Assembly (NCBI RefSeq): GCF_014646995.1
Contig: NZ_BMOI01000004.1
Span: 95,860-159,859, forward strand
Length of the DNA: 64,000 bases
Source: Curtobacterium luteum
Lineage (GTDB): Bacteria > Actinomycetota > Actinomycetes > Actinomycetales > Microbacteriaceae
Direction: 5' to 3'
The notes below the pieces were generated by a model. It saw only the letters and a list, made by a program, of their open reading frames with translations, was not told the DNA's origin and did not search any database. Position 1 is the stretch's first letter. Each line of letters begins with the position of its first letter. Both the position numbers and the translations under genes were made by a program. This document shows, piece by piece, positions 19,336-28,987 of the stretch.

Positions 19336-20721
19336 TCAGCGCGCGGTGTGCGGGTGCGCCCCGAGCTCCTCGGCCACGAGGAACGCCAGCTCGAGCGACT
19401 GCAGGTGGTTCAGCCGCGGGTCGCACAGGGACTCGTACCGGGTCGCGAGCGTGGCCTCGTCGATGTGCTCGGAGCCGCCGAGGCACTCCGTCACGTCGTC
19501 GCCGGTGAGCTCGACGTGCATGCCGCCCGGGTACGTGCCGACCTCCCGGTGCGCCTCGAAGAAGCCGAGGACCTCGTCCACGACGTCGTCGAAGCGGCGG
19601 GTCTTGTAGCCGGTCGGGGTCGTCAGGCCGTTGCCGTGCATCGGGTCGGTCACCCAGAGCGGGTTCGCGTCCATGCACTTGATCGCCTCGAGCAGCTTCG
19701 GCAGCTCGTCGCGGATCTTGCCGGCACCCATGCGGGTGATGAACGTCAGGCGGCCGGGCTCGCGGTTCGGGTCGAGCTTCTCGACCAGGGCCTTCATGTC
19801 GTCGACCGAGGTGGTCGGGCCGAGCTTGACGCCGATCGGGTTCCGGACGCGCGACAGGAAGTCGACGTGCGCACCGTCGATGTCACGCGTGCGCTCACCG
19901 ATCCAGATGAAGTGCCCGGACGTGTCGTAGGCCTGGCCGGACCGGGAGTCGATCCGGGTCATCGGGCGCTCGTAGTCCATGAGCAGCCCCTCGTGCGAGG
20001 CGTAGAACTCGACGTGCTTCAGCTCGTCGAAGTCCGCACCGCAGGCGTCCATGAAGCGGATGGCGCGGTCGATCTCCTTCGCGAGGTGCTCGTACCGGGC
20101 GTTCGCGGGGTTCGACGCGAAGCCCTTGTTCCACGAGTGCACCTGACGCAGGTCGGCGAAGCCACCCTGCGTGAAGGCGCGCACGAGGTTCAGCGTCGAC
20201 GCAGCGGTGTGGTAGCCCTGCACGAGACGACGGGGGTCGGCCTGCCGGCTCTCCGGCGTGAAGTCGTACCCGTTGACGATGTCCCCGCGGTAGGCCGGCA
20301 GCGTGACGTCGCCGCGGGTCTCGAAGTCGCTCGAGCGGGGCTTGGCGAACTGGCCCGCCATGCGCCCCATCTTGATGACCGGCATCGAGGCGCCGTAGGT
20401 GAGCACGACCGCCATCTGCAGGATGGTCTTGACGCGGTCGCGGATGGAGTCCGCGGTGGCACCGGCGAAGGTCTCCGCACAGTCACCGCCCTGCAGCAGG
20501 AACGCCTTGCCCTGGGCCGCGGCGGCGAGACGGTCGCGCAGCTTGTCGACCTCGCCCGCGAACACGAGCGGCGGGAGCGTCGCGATCTCGGCCGAGGCGG
20601 CCTCGGCGGCGGCGGGGTCCGGCCACGTCGGCTGCTGCTTGATCGGGAGCGTGCGCCAATGGTCGAGCCCCTCGATGACGTCCGGATCCTGCAGGGCGAC
20701 GAAGTCGGTCGACTCGAACAA
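19336..20721 (-). CDS. aroG: Class-II 3-deoxy-D-arabino-heptulosonate-7-phosphate synthase
   Basis: First enzyme of the shikimate pathway, condensing phosphoenolpyruvate and erythrose 4-phosphate; 461 residues, plant/mycobacterial type II. Signatures are FLLQGGDCAETFA, RMAGQFAKPRS, YRGDIVNGYDF, FYASHEGLLMDYE, GVKLGPTTS, DPMHGNG and a C-terminal CLGGSEHI. The start is TTG 20721 with GAGGTAACG 8 nt upstream; no better ATG or GTG is near. Own promoter possible (TACGGT at 20811-20806) with a leader hairpin. In mycobacteria the homologue partners chorismate mutase; no such gene is here. Confidence 0.95.
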   Translation of the reverse strand: MFESTDFVALQDPDVIEGLDHWRTLPIKQQPTWPDPAAAEAASAEIATLPPLVFAGEVDKLRDRLAAAAQGKAFLLQGGDCAETFAGATADSIRDRVKTILQMAVVLTYGASMPVIKMGRMAGQFAKPRSSDFETRGDVTLPAYRGDIVNGYDFTPESRQADPRRLVQGYHTAASTLNLVRAFTQGGFADLRQVHSWNKGFASNPANARYEHLAKEIDRAIRFMDACGADFDELKHVEFYASHEGLLMDYERPMTRIDSRSGQAYDTSGHFIWIGERTRDIDGAHVDFLSRVRNPIGVKLGPTTSVDDMKALVEKLDPNREPGRLTFITRMGAGKIRDELPKLLEAIKCMDANPLWVTDPMHGNGLTTPTGYKTRRFDDVVDEVLGFFEAHREVGTYPGGMHVELTGDDVTECLGGSEHIDEATLATRYESLCDPRLNHLQSLELAFLVAEELGAHPHTAR

Positions 20722-20758
20722 GGCGTTACCTCGGTGTTCTGGGCTCGCGGCCGGTCGG

Positions 20759-20778
20759 ACGACCGCTTCTGCGGTCGT
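20759..20778 (-). promoter_or_regulatory. Hairpin in the aroG leader
   Basis: ACGACCGC and GCGGTCGT form a perfect 8-bp stem with an AGAA tetraloop, 38 nt before the aroG start and downstream of a possible -10 (TACGGT). No leader peptide with aromatic codons was seen, so any regulatory role is speculative. Confidence 0.4.
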
Positions 20779-20816
20779 GGACCCGCCGTCCGGCCGGGTT
20801 GCCGGACCGTACGAGC

Positions 20817-21542
20817 CTACCGTCCGGAGGTGCCGCCCCGCTCCTTCATGACCTGCTCGCGTGCGGAGCTCGCGCGTTCCTTGACACTCGTCGCGTAGAC
20901 GTCGACGTACTCCTGGCGGCTCAGCCCGGCGAGCTCGTGCATGACCTCGTCCGTCACGCTGCGGAGGATGAAGCGGTCGGTCTCGAACCCCTGGAAGCGC
21001 GAGAAGTCGAGCGGCTTGCCGAAGACCACGCCCACCCGCTTGAACTTCGGGAACCGCTGCCCGATCTGCTGGACCTCACGCGTGCCGACCATGGCGACCG
21101 GCACGACGACGACGCGGCCCTCGAGGATCATCCGGGCGATGCCGGTGCGACCGCGGTACAGCTTGCCGTCGGGGCTGCGGGTGCCCTCGGGGTAGATCCC
21201 GAGCTGCTCACCGCGGGCGAGGACCTGGAGGCCGGTGCGGAGCGACGCCTCGGACGCCTTGCCGCCGGAGCGGTCGATGGGCAGCTGTCCGATCGCGTTG
21301 AAGAACGTCTTCGTCGCCCAGCCCTTGAGCCCTCGCCCGGTGAAGTAGTCGCTCTTGGCGAGGAACGAGATGCGGCGGTCGAGCACCGCGGGCAGGATCA
21401 CCGAGTCGATGAAGGAGATGTGGTTCGAGGCGAAGATGACGGGGCCCTTGGCGGGCACGTGCTCGCGCCCGATGACCCACGGCCGGAAGAGCGTGAGGAT
21501 GAGCGGGCCGAGCACGAAGTTCTTCAGCAGCCAGTAGGTCAT
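20817..21542 (-). CDS. 1-acyl-sn-glycerol-3-phosphate acyltransferase family protein (PlsC-like)
   Basis: Membrane-associated acyltransferase of glycerophospholipid synthesis; 241 residues. Catalytic box NHISFID (NHxxxxD), then FFNAIGQLPIDR, the substrate-binding YPEGTRSPDGKLYRGRTG and VVPVAMVGT. The N-terminus is hydrophobic (LLKNFVLGPLILTLF). ATG 21542 has GGAGTC upstream. It lies 33 nt after glk on the same strand. Position between aroG and a fadD15-like gene parallels Rv2182c. Confidence 0.92.
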   Translation of the reverse strand: MTYWLLKNFVLGPLILTLFRPWVIGREHVPAKGPVIFASNHISFIDSVILPAVLDRRISFLAKSDYFTGRGLKGWATKTFFNAIGQLPIDRSGGKASEASLRTGLQVLARGEQLGIYPEGTRSPDGKLYRGRTGIARMILEGRVVVVPVAMVGTREVQQIGQRFPKFKRVGVVFGKPLDFSRFQGFETDRFILRSVTDEVMHELAGLSRQEYVDVYATSVKERASSAREQVMKERGGTSGR

Positions 21543-21575
21543 CGATGACTCCGAGGGGGTGGGGTGCGCCCGACC

Positions 21576-22529
21576 CTACGCCGTCCGGGCGTGGATCCGG
21601 GCGAGGTCGGCGGCCCCGACGACCCCGGCGTCGTTGACGAGCTCGGCGATGACGAAGTCGGGCTCCGGGTGGTAGCCGCGTACCGGCAGGTTGCCGAGGT
21701 AGGCCTGCTTGATCGGCTCGAGCAGCCGGTCCCCCGCGCTCGCGACGCCGCCGCCGAAGACGAACAGCTGCGGGTCGAGCACGGCGGACAGCGAGGCGCA
21801 GGCCTCACCGAGGTGTCGGCCGAGCCGCCGCAGGGCCGCGAGGGCACCCGGGTCGTCGGCCAGGATCAGGTCGCCGACGATCTTCCCGTCGAGGTGACCG
21901 CCGTTCTGCTCGCGTGCGTCGGCGAGGGCGGACCCGATGCCGCCGGCGTCCGCAACGTCGTTCGCCATGCGCTGCAGGGCGCGGCCGGAGCCGTACTGCT
22001 CGATGCACCCACGGGCGCCGCAGCCGCAGGGCAGGCCGTTCGGCACGATGCGGAGGTGGCCGATCTCGCCGCCGGTGCCGAAGCCCCCGCGGAAGAGCCG
22101 GTCCTCGGTGACGATCGCGCCGCCGACGCCGGTACCGATCGTGAGCATGGTCATGTCGGACACGAGCCGACCTGCTCCGAAGCGGAACTCCGCCCAGCCC
22201 GCGGCGTTCGCGTCGTTGTCGACCGTGATGTGCAGGTCGCCGATGCGCTGCTGGAGCTTCTGCCGCAGGGGTTCGTTCCGCCAGCGGATGTTCGGCGTGT
22301 AGTAGACGATCGACTGCGAGGCGTCGATGAACCCGGGGGCCGCGACGCCCACCGCGCCGACCTCGTGCGAGGCGCGGAGGCGCGTGACCATCGCCACGAC
22401 GTCGTCCAGCATGGCGTCCGGGTCCGCAGCGTTCGTGGCGACGCGGTCCTCGGCGAGGATCTCGCCGAGCTCCGTGACGACCGCTCCCGCGATCTTGGTG
22501 CCCCCGATGTCGATTCCGATGGCGTGCAC
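21576..22529 (-). CDS. ROK-family glucokinase
   Basis: Cytosolic sugar kinase phosphorylating glucose; 317 residues. GIDIGGTKIAGAVV is the phosphate-1 loop, VDNDANAAGWAE holds the catalytic Asp, and CGCGARGCIEQYGSG is the ROK zinc-binding signature. It could use ATP or polyphosphate; the sequence alone does not decide. GTG 22529 is fixed by a -10 hexamer 8 nt upstream and by GIDIGG starting at residue 4. The much longer frame across 22530-24581 is antisense to fadD and not used. Confidence 0.92.
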   Translation of the reverse strand: MHAIGIDIGGTKIAGAVVTELGEILAEDRVATNAADPDAMLDDVVAMVTRLRASHEVGAVGVAAPGFIDASQSIVYYTPNIRWRNEPLRQKLQQRIGDLHITVDNDANAAGWAEFRFGAGRLVSDMTMLTIGTGVGGAIVTEDRLFRGGFGTGGEIGHLRIVPNGLPCGCGARGCIEQYGSGRALQRMANDVADAGGIGSALADAREQNGGHLDGKIVGDLILADDPGALAALRRLGRHLGEACASLSAVLDPQLFVFGGGVASAGDRLLEPIKQAYLGNLPVRGYHPEPDFVIAELVNDAGVVGAADLARIHARTA

Positions 22530-22537
22530 GGTCCACG

Positions 22538-22543
22538 AGCCTA
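22538..22543 (-). promoter_or_regulatory. -10 hexamer TAGGCT for glk (leaderless)
   Basis: TAGGCT on the minus strand ends 8 nt before GTG 22529 and no ribosome-binding site intervenes, so transcription likely begins at the start codon. Confidence 0.5.
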
Positions 22544-22607
22544 CCGGTTCGCCGTGTCCACACCGAACGCACGGCTCCGTCCACACGGAACGCCCGGCGT
22601 GCGCCCC

Positions 22608-22613
22608 TATGCT
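22608..22613 (+). promoter_or_regulatory. -10 hexamer TATGCT for the acyl-CoA synthetase gene
   Basis: TATGCT lies 60 nt upstream of GTG 22674, leaving a leader of about 54 nt with AGGGAG before the start. No clear -35. Confidence 0.35.
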
Positions 22614-22673
22614 GGCAGTGTCACCTCGACGATGAGGTGCACTCGAATCGAACCGGCCGACGAGGGAGTCACC

Positions 22674-24650
22674 GTGAACGATCAGCGACCCGAGCGCCTC
22701 ACCAGCGCCGCCGCCGAACAGGGCACCGCCGCGACCAGCACCGAACCCACCACGCAGTCTGCCGCGGCTCCGGCGGGCGCGTCGCCGTCCGCGACACCGG
22801 CCGGGAGGCACGCTGCACGTCCCGGCGCCGGTCCCGTCGCGCCGGACCACGGCTCGGCAGCCCGGCTCCTCACGGAGCGTGCGCGGCTCACGCCGGACCG
22901 GCCGATCCTGGCCGAACGGCACGGCGACACCTGGACGCCGATCACCGCCGCCGAGACCCTCGCCCGCGTCCGCGCGATCGCGAAGGGGTTCGTGGCCGCC
23001 GGCCTCGAGCCGGGCGCGCACGTCGCGATCCTGTCCCGCACCCGCCTCGAGTGGACGCTCGTCGACTTCGCCGTGTGGACCGCCGGCCTGGTCTCCGTGC
23101 CGGTGTACGAGACGAGCTCGCCCGACCAGATCCGCTGGATCCTCTCCGACTCCGAGGCCGTGGCGATCGTGGTCGAGCAGGAGCAGCACGCCCGCCGGGT
23201 CGCCGGCATCGCGCCGGACCTCCCGCACCTCGGCCAGCACTGGACGATGGACGGCGGCGGGCTCGACGACCTGGCCCGGCTCGGCGAGGACGTCAGCGAC
23301 GAGGACCTCGACGCCCGCACGGCGACCGTGCACGGGCACGACGACGCGACGATCATCTACACGTCCGGCACGACCGGGCGTCCGAAGGGCTGCGTGCTCC
23401 GCCACGACAACTTCACGGGCACCGTCGAGGGCGCGTCCGAGGCCATGCCCGAGGTCATCGCCGAGGGATCGTCCACCCTGCTGTTCATCCCGATGGCCCA
23501 CGTCTTCGCGCGGTTCATCGCGGCGATGTCGCTCTCCGCCGGCGTGCTGGTCGGCCACGAACCGGACACGAAGGACCTCATGAAGGCCGTGTCGACCTCC
23601 CGACCGACGTTCCTGCTCGCGGTCCCCCGGGTCTTCGAGAAGATCTACAACTCGGCCGAGCAGAAGGCCGACCTCGGCGGCAAGGGCCGGATCTTCCGCG
23701 CGGCCGCCGCCACCGCGGTCGCGCACTCCGAGGCGCTGACGTCGGGGAAGGTCCCGCTCGGACTCCGGCTGCGATTCGCCCTGTTCGACAAGCTCGTCTA
23801 CGCCAAGCTGCGCGACGCGATCGGCGGGCGCGTGCGCTACGCCGTCAGCGGCTCCGCACCGCTCTCGCCGCGGCTGTCGCACTTCTTCCGGTCCATCGGC
23901 GTCCTCATCCTCGAGGGCTACGGGCTGACCGAGACCACCGCCCCGGCGACGGTGAACCGCGCCGGCGAGCTGCGCATCGGGACGGTCGGGCGGGCGCTCC
24001 CCGGCGTCGAGGTCCGGATCGCCGACGACGGCGAGATCCTGATCCGCGGCGTCGACGTGTTCGACCGGTACTGGCGGAACGACGAGGCGACCGAGAAGGC
24101 CTTCGCGGACGGCTGGTTCCGCACCGGCGACCTCGGGCGGCTCGACGACGACGGCGTCCCGACCGTGACCGGTCGCGCGAAGGAGCTCATCGTCACGGCG
24201 AGCGGCAAGAACGTCGCACCGGCCCCGCTCGAGGACGCGATCCGCGAGCACCCGCTCGTCGGGCAGGCGGTCGTCGTCGGCGAGGGCAAGCCGTTCGTGG
24301 CGGCGCTCGTGACGCTGGACCGTGACATGCTCCCGGGCTGGTGCGAGGCGCGGGGCATCTCCCCCGTCCTCAGCCCGCACGAGGCCGCGTACGACGAGCG
24401 GGTGCACCAGGCCGTGCAGGAGGCCGTGGACACCGCGAACCAGCGGGTCTCGCGGGCGGAGTCGGTGCGGTCGTTCACGATCCTCGACACCGACCTGACC
24501 GAGGCCTCCGGGCACCTCACCCCGAAGCTGACGATCAAGCGACCGGTCATCATGCGGGACTTCGCCGCGGACATCGAGCACATCTACTCCGGCTCGAAGG
24601 TGCAGACCACCGCGACGCCGGTGGTGACCAGCCGTCGTCGACGCGGCTGA
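22674..24650 (+). CDS. Long-chain fatty acid-CoA ligase (FadD15-like)
   Basis: AMP-forming acyl-CoA synthetase activating fatty acids; 658 residues from GTG 22674 (AGGGAG 7 nt upstream). Adenylation motifs IIYTSGTTGRPKGCVLRHDN and YGLTETTAPATVN, then WFRTGDLGRLDDDG, GRAKELIVTASGKNVAP and the C-terminal TPKLTIKR. The first ~65 residues are a Thr/Ala/Pro-rich disordered leader absent from most homologues. A GGAGGC-family half-repeat (22797-22812) lies within it, so the leader may partly derive from repeat DNA (inference). Divergent from glk. Confidence 0.93.
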   Translation: MNDQRPERLTSAAAEQGTAATSTEPTTQSAAAPAGASPSATPAGRHAARPGAGPVAPDHGSAARLLTERARLTPDRPILAERHGDTWTPITAAETLARVRAIAKGFVAAGLEPGAHVAILSRTRLEWTLVDFAVWTAGLVSVPVYETSSPDQIRWILSDSEAVAIVVEQEQHARRVAGIAPDLPHLGQHWTMDGGGLDDLARLGEDVSDEDLDARTATVHGHDDATIIYTSGTTGRPKGCVLRHDNFTGTVEGASEAMPEVIAEGSSTLLFIPMAHVFARFIAAMSLSAGVLVGHEPDTKDLMKAVSTSRPTFLLAVPRVFEKIYNSAEQKADLGGKGRIFRAAAATAVAHSEALTSGKVPLGLRLRFALFDKLVYAKLRDAIGGRVRYAVSGSAPLSPRLSHFFRSIGVLILEGYGLTETTAPATVNRAGELRIGTVGRALPGVEVRIADDGEILIRGVDVFDRYWRNDEATEKAFADGWFRTGDLGRLDDDGVPTVTGRAKELIVTASGKNVAPAPLEDAIREHPLVGQAVVVGEGKPFVAALVTLDRDMLPGWCEARGISPVLSPHEAAYDERVHQAVQEAVDTANQRVSRAESVRSFTILDTDLTEASGHLTPKLTIKRPVIMRDFAADIEHIYSGSKVQTTATPVVTSRRRRG

Positions 24651-24664
24651 GACACGCGACGCGA

Positions 24665-24717
24665 CCGCCGGGAGGCCCGGTGCCGGTCCCTGGGACCGGC
24701 ACCGGGCCTCCCGGCGG
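24665..24717. terminator. Perfect 26-bp inverted repeat after the acyl-CoA synthetase gene
   Basis: Two 26-bp arms (24665-24690 and 24692-24717) are perfectly complementary around a single T. The arms contain the CCGGGAGGCCCGG member of the GGAGGC family. It starts 15 nt after the stop codon and could terminate both fadD and the facing small ORF. Confidence 0.8.
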
Positions 24718-24756
24718 TTCGCGGTGTGCGCGGGGCGCGACGCACCCCGCTCGAGC

Positions 24757-24888
24757 TCAGCCCTGCGGGGCCAACTCCGCGGTCGGTGCGTCGAGCACGG
24801 CCGTCGACGACGTCGTCGAGGCGACCGGTTCGGGTCGGAGGTTGGTGCGGGTGCGGTGCGAGCTGAGCTCGTTGTCCTGAGCGGCCAT
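24757..24888 (-). CDS. Possible 43-residue hypothetical protein
   Basis: ATG 24888 is preceded by CCAGGACAGC, a fair ribosome-binding site, and opens a 43-codon frame beginning MAAQDNELSSHRTRTN. It is Ser/Thr/Ala/Pro-rich, has no membrane segment and no family I recognise. It lies alone between a strong palindrome and def. TACCGT/TACCGT hexamers upstream (about 24936-24946) could be a promoter. Support is the site and spacing only. Confidence 0.35.
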   Translation of the reverse strand: MAAQDNELSSHRTRTNLRPEPVASTTSSTAVLDAPTAELAPQG

Positions 24889-25010
24889 GATGCTGTCCTG
24901 GGGGTGTGGGGGTACGACGTCGGTGGGGAGCCGACGACGGTACGGTACCTCCTCGTCAGGACGAGACGACAATCCCCCGTGGGGGTGTCACTCCGAGCAA
25001 CGCGCGGACG

Positions 25011-25514
25011 TCAGTGGAACCAGTCCTGCGCCCGGATGTCGCGGAGTGCCTGACGGCGGACCTCGGGGTCGAGCGTCATCACGTAGACGGTGCCGTCGAG
25101 GTGGTCCACCTCGTGCTGCAGCGCCTCCGCCATGAGGCCGTCGCCCTCGAGGACGACCTCGTTCCCGTCGACGTCCACACCGCGGACCTTCGCGTGCGGC
25201 CACCGCCTCGTCGGGTAGCCGAGACCGGGCACGGAGAGGCAGCCCTCCTCCATGAGCTCGGGCTCGCCGGAGACCTCGACGACCTCGGGGTTGAGGACGT
25301 AGCCGACCTCGCCGTCGACGTTGTACGAGAACGCGCGGAGGCCGACGCCGATCCGCGGGGCCGCGACGCCGGCGCGCCCGGGCTCCTTCACGGTGTCGAT
25401 GAGGTCCTGCACGAGGTCCCGGACGCCCTGGGAGCCGAGCGCCTCGGGGCGGATCGGGTCGGACGGGGAACGGAGGACGGGATCGCCGAAGAGGCGGATG
25501 GGACGGACGGTCAC
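25011..25514 (-). CDS. def: Peptide deformylase
   Basis: Metalloenzyme removing the N-formyl group from nascent proteins; 167 residues. Motif 1 reads GVAAPRIG (GxGxAAxQ in most), motif 2 EGCLSVPG (metal Cys) and motif 3 QHEVDHLDG (metal His pair and catalytic Glu). The Gln usually in motif 1 is Arg here, which is worth noting since that Gln lines the active site. GTG 25514 begins 1 nt after the pyc stop, so it is probably co-transcribed with pyc. Confidence 0.92.
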   Translation of the reverse strand: MTVRPIRLFGDPVLRSPSDPIRPEALGSQGVRDLVQDLIDTVKEPGRAGVAAPRIGVGLRAFSYNVDGEVGYVLNPEVVEVSGEPELMEEGCLSVPGLGYPTRRWPHAKVRGVDVDGNEVVLEGDGLMAEALQHEVDHLDGTVYVMTLDPEVRRQALRDIRAQDWFH

Positions 25515-25515
25515 G

Positions 25516-28500
25516 TTACTGCAGCACCACCAGGAGGTCGCCGGCGTCCACCTGCTGGGTCGCCGGGATCGCGAGACGGCCGACGGTGCCCGCCACGGGC
25601 GCCGTGATGGCCGCTTCCATCTTCATCGCCTCGATGCTCGCCACGGCCTGGCCGGCCACGACGACGTCACCGACGGCGACCTTGAGCGTCACGACGCCGG
25701 AGAACGGCGCCGCCACGTGCTTCTGGTCGGACGGGTCGGCCTTCTCGGCGGCCTTCGTCTCGACCTCGATCGACCGGTCGCGGACCGCCACCGGGCGCAG
25801 CTGCCCGTTGAGGGTCGCCATGACCGTCCGGATGCCCCGCGCGTCCGCCTCGCCGATCGCCTCGAGGCCGACGAACAGGTCGACGCCCTTGCCGAGGCGC
25901 ACGACGTGCTCCTGCCCCGGCCGGAGCCCGTAGAGGTAGTCGACGGTCGGGACGACCGAGAGGTCGCCGAAACGCTGGCGGACCTCCTCGAACTGGCGGG
26001 TGGGCTGCGGGAAGAGCAGCCGGTTCAGCGCCTGCTGCCGGTCGCGCCCCGGCGTCGCGAGGTGCTCGCGCTCGGCCTCGGGCACCGGTGTCACCTCGGT
26101 GCGGACGTCGCGGCCGGCGAGGACCTTCGACCGGAAGGGCTCGGGCCAGCCGCCCGGCAGGTCGCCGAGCTCGCCCGCCATGAAGCCGATCACGGAGTCC
26201 GGCACGTCGTACCGCTCCGGGTGCTCCTCGAAGTCCGCCGGATCGGCCCCGACCGCGGCGAGCTGGAGCGCCAGGTCGCCGACGACCTTCGACGACGGGG
26301 TCACCTTCGTCGGGCGTCCGAGGATCCGGTTCGCCTCGGCGTACCAGTCCTCCACCTGCTCGAAGCGGTCGCCGAGGCCGAGCGCGATGGCCTGCTGCCG
26401 GAGGTTCGAGAGCTGGCCGCCGGGGATCTCGTGCTTGTACACGCGGCCGGTCGGGCCGGGCAGCCCCGACTCGAACGGGGCGTACGCACGGCGGACGGCC
26501 TCCCAGTAGGGCTCGAGGTCGCCGACGGCGTCGAGGGACAGCCCCGTGTCGCGCTCGGTGTGCGCCAGGGCGGCGACGAGCGCGGACATGCTCGGCTGGC
26601 TCGTCGTGCCCGCCATCGGGGCCGCGGCGACGTCCACCGCGTCCGCACCGGCCCGGGCAGCGGCGAGGAGCGTCGCGAGCTGGCCGCCGGCGGTGTCGTG
26701 CGTGTGCACGTGGACGGGCTGGTCGAAGCGCTCCCGGAGGGCGGCGACGAGCCGCTCCGCGGCGCCGGCGCGGAGCAGCCCGGCCATGTCCTTGATGCCG
26801 ATGACGTGCGCGCCGGCCTCGACCATCTGCTCCGCGAGGCGAAGGTAGTAGTCGAGCGTGTAGAGGTCCTCCGCCGGGTCGAGCAGGTCGCCCGAGTAGC
26901 AGAGCGCCGCTTCGGCCACCGACGTGCCGGTGGCGAGCACTGCCTCCAGGGCGGGTCGCAGCTGGCTGACGTCGTTGAGGGCGTCGAAGATCCGGAACAC
27001 GTCGACGCCGCTGGCGGCGGCCTCGGCCACGAACGCGTCGGTGACCTCGGTCGGGTACGGCGTGTAGCCGACCGTGTTGCGGCCACGCAGCAGCATCTGC
27101 ACGGGGATGTTCGGCATCGCCGCCCGGAGTGCCGCCAGGCGCTCCCACGGGTCCTCGCCGAGGAGACGGAGCGCGACGTCGTAGGTCGCGCCGCCCCAGG
27201 CCTCCACGGAGAGCAGCTGCGGCGTCAGGCGAGCGACGTGCGGAGCGACCGCGACGAGGTCCTTCGTGCGGACCCGGGTCGCCAGGAGCGACTGGTGAGC
27301 GTCGCGCATCGTGGTCTCGGTGACCGCGAGCGCCGTCTGTGCCCGGAGCGACCGCGCCCACCCGGCCGGGCCGAGCTCCAGGAGCCGGTCGCGCTGCCCG
27401 GGCGGCGGCGCGGCGGACAGGTCGACCGCGGGGAGCTTCTCGCTCGGCTCGACGGTCTGCGGGCGCCGCTCGCCGTTCGGCTTGTTCACCGTGACGTCGG
27501 CGAGCCAGTTCACGATCTTGGTGCCGCGGTCCTTCGACACGTGGCCGCCGAAGAGCTGCGGGCGCTCCTCGATGAACTTCGTCGACACGTCGCCGCGGTC
27601 GAAGTCCGGGTCCTCGAGGACGGCCTGCAGGAACGGGATGTTCGTGCTGACGCCGCGGATCCGGAACTCGGCGAGGGCGCGCTTGGCCCGGGACACGGCC
27701 GCCGGGAAGTCACGACCGCGGCAGGTCATCTTCGCGAGCATCGAGTCGAAGTGCGGGCTGATCTGCGCGCCGGTGGCGATCGTGCCGCCGTCGAGTCGGA
27801 CGCCGGCGCCGCCCGGGCTGCGGTAGGTGGTGATCTTGCCCGTGTCCGGTCGGAAGCCCTGGGTGGGATCCTCGGTGGTGATGCGCGTCTGGAGCGCGGC
27901 GCCGTGGACCGCGACGGTGTCCTGCGACAGCCCGAGGTCGGCCAGGGTCTCCCCCGCCGCGATCCGCATCTGCGACTGCACGAGGTCGACGTCGGTGACC
28001 TCCTCCGTGACGGTGTGCTCGACCTGGATGCGGGGGTTCATCTCGATGAAGACGTGCTGGCCGGCCCGTTCGCCGTCGGTGTCGAGCAGGAACTCGACCG
28101 TGCCCGCGTTCACGTAGCCGATCGAGCGGGCGAAGGCGACGGCGTCCCGGTGCAGGGCGGCCGCGATCGACGGGTCGAGGTTCGGCGCCGGGGCGATCTC
28201 GACGACCTTCTGGTTCCGGCGCTGCACCGAGCAGTCGCGCTCGAAGAGGTGGATCGTGCCGGCGTCGGTGCCGGTGGCGTCGGCGAGGATCTGGACCTCG
28301 ATGTGCCGCGGACGGATCACGGCCTGCTCGAGGAACATGGTCGGGTCGCCGAAGGCGCTGTCGGCCTCGCGCATCGCCTCCTCGAGCGCGGGCCGGAGTT
28401 CGTCCCGGGTCTCCACCCGACGCATGCCCCGCCCGCCGCCGCCCGCGACCGCCTTCGCGAACACCGGGAAACCGATGGCGTCGGCGCCCGCGAGGAGTTC

Positions 28501-28926
28501 CTCGACGTCGCGGCTCGCCGGTGTGCTCGCGAGGACGGGAACGCCGGCGGCGATCGCGTGCTCCTTCGCGGTGACCTTGTTGCCGGCCATCTCGAGGACG
28601 TGCTCGCCCGGACCGATGAACGTGATGCCGGCAGCGGCAGCGGCAGCGGCGAGCTCGGGGTTCTCGGACAGGAAGCCGTAGCCCGGGTAGATCGCGTCGG
28701 CGCCGGACTCCCGCGCCACGCGGATGATCTCGGAGACGTCGAGGTAGGCCCGCACCGGGTGCCCCGGCTCACCGATCAGGTAGGCCTCGTCCGCCTTCAA
28801 CCGGTGCAGCGAGTTGCGGTCCTCGTACGGGTAGACGGCGACGGTCCGGGCGCCCAACTCGTACGCGGCACGGAATGCACGGATGGCGATCTCGCCACGG
28901 TTCGCCACGAGGATCTTGCTGAACAC
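25516..28926 (-). CDS. pyc: Pyruvate carboxylase
   Basis: Biotin enzyme making oxaloacetate from pyruvate and bicarbonate (anaplerosis); 1136 residues, the usual length of the single-chain form. N-terminal biotin carboxylase ([53 protein letters not shown]), central carboxyltransferase ([44 protein letters not shown]), conserved PYC domain, and biotinyl domain with EAMKM (Lys at about 1102). GTG 28926 has AAGGGA 6 nt upstream. Divergent from parA across 61 bp. Confidence 0.97.
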   Translation of the reverse strand: MFSKILVANRGEIAIRAFRAAYELGARTVAVYPYEDRNSLHRLKADEAYLIGEPGHPVRAYLDVSEIIRVARESGADAIYPGYGFLSENPELAAAAAAAGITFIGPGEHVLEMAGNKVTAKEHAIAAGVPVLASTPASRDVEELLAGADAIGFPVFAKAVAGGGGRGMRRVETRDELRPALEEAMREADSAFGDPTMFLEQAVIRPRHIEVQILADATGTDAGTIHLFERDCSVQRRNQKVVEIAPAPNLDPSIAAALHRDAVAFARSIGYVNAGTVEFLLDTDGERAGQHVFIEMNPRIQVEHTVTEEVTDVDLVQSQMRIAAGETLADLGLSQDTVAVHGAALQTRITTEDPTQGFRPDTGKITTYRSPGGAGVRLDGGTIATGAQISPHFDSMLAKMTCRGRDFPAAVSRAKRALAEFRIRGVSTNIPFLQAVLEDPDFDRGDVSTKFIEERPQLFGGHVSKDRGTKIVNWLADVTVNKPNGERRPQTVEPSEKLPAVDLSAAPPPGQRDRLLELGPAGWARSLRAQTALAVTETTMRDAHQSLLATRVRTKDLVAVAPHVARLTPQLLSVEAWGGATYDVALRLLGEDPWERLAALRAAMPNIPVQMLLRGRNTVGYTPYPTEVTDAFVAEAAASGVDVFRIFDALNDVSQLRPALEAVLATGTSVAEAALCYSGDLLDPAEDLYTLDYYLRLAEQMVEAGAHVIGIKDMAGLLRAGAAERLVAALRERFDQPVHVHTHDTAGGQLATLLAAARAGADAVDVAAAPMAGTTSQPSMSALVAALAHTERDTGLSLDAVGDLEPYWEAVRRAYAPFESGLPGPTGRVYKHEIPGGQLSNLRQQAIALGLGDRFEQVEDWYAEANRILGRPTKVTPSSKVVGDLALQLAAVGADPADFEEHPERYDVPDSVIGFMAGELGDLPGGWPEPFRSKVLAGRDVRTEVTPVPEAEREHLATPGRDRQQALNRLLFPQPTRQFEEVRQRFGDLSVVPTVDYLYGLRPGQEHVVRLGKGVDLFVGLEAIGEADARGIRTVMATLNGQLRPVAVRDRSIEVETKAAEKADPSDQKHVAAPFSGVVTLKVAVGDVVVAGQAVASIEAMKMEAAITAPVAGTVGRLAIPATQQVDAGDLLVVLQ

Positions 28927-28960
28927 GAGGTCCCTTTCAGCCCGGGGTTGAGGTGAGACA

Positions 28961-28979
28961 ACCCTAGTCGCGGTAACGT
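28961..28979. promoter_or_regulatory. Divergent overlapping promoters of pyc and parA
   Basis: On the minus strand TAGGGT (28966-28961) serves pyc with a leader of about 28 nt. On the plus strand TAACGT (28974-28979) ends 8 nt before GTG 28988 of parA, predicting a leaderless parA mRNA. The two -10 boxes are only 7 bp apart, so the promoters probably interfere. Confidence 0.5.
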
Positions 28980-28987
28980 TGCTCACC

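Noticed and set aside
21576..24581. A 1001-codon minus-strand frame ending in glk
   Set aside because: Only the last 318 codons are ROK glucokinase; the rest is the antisense of the acyl-CoA synthetase gene.
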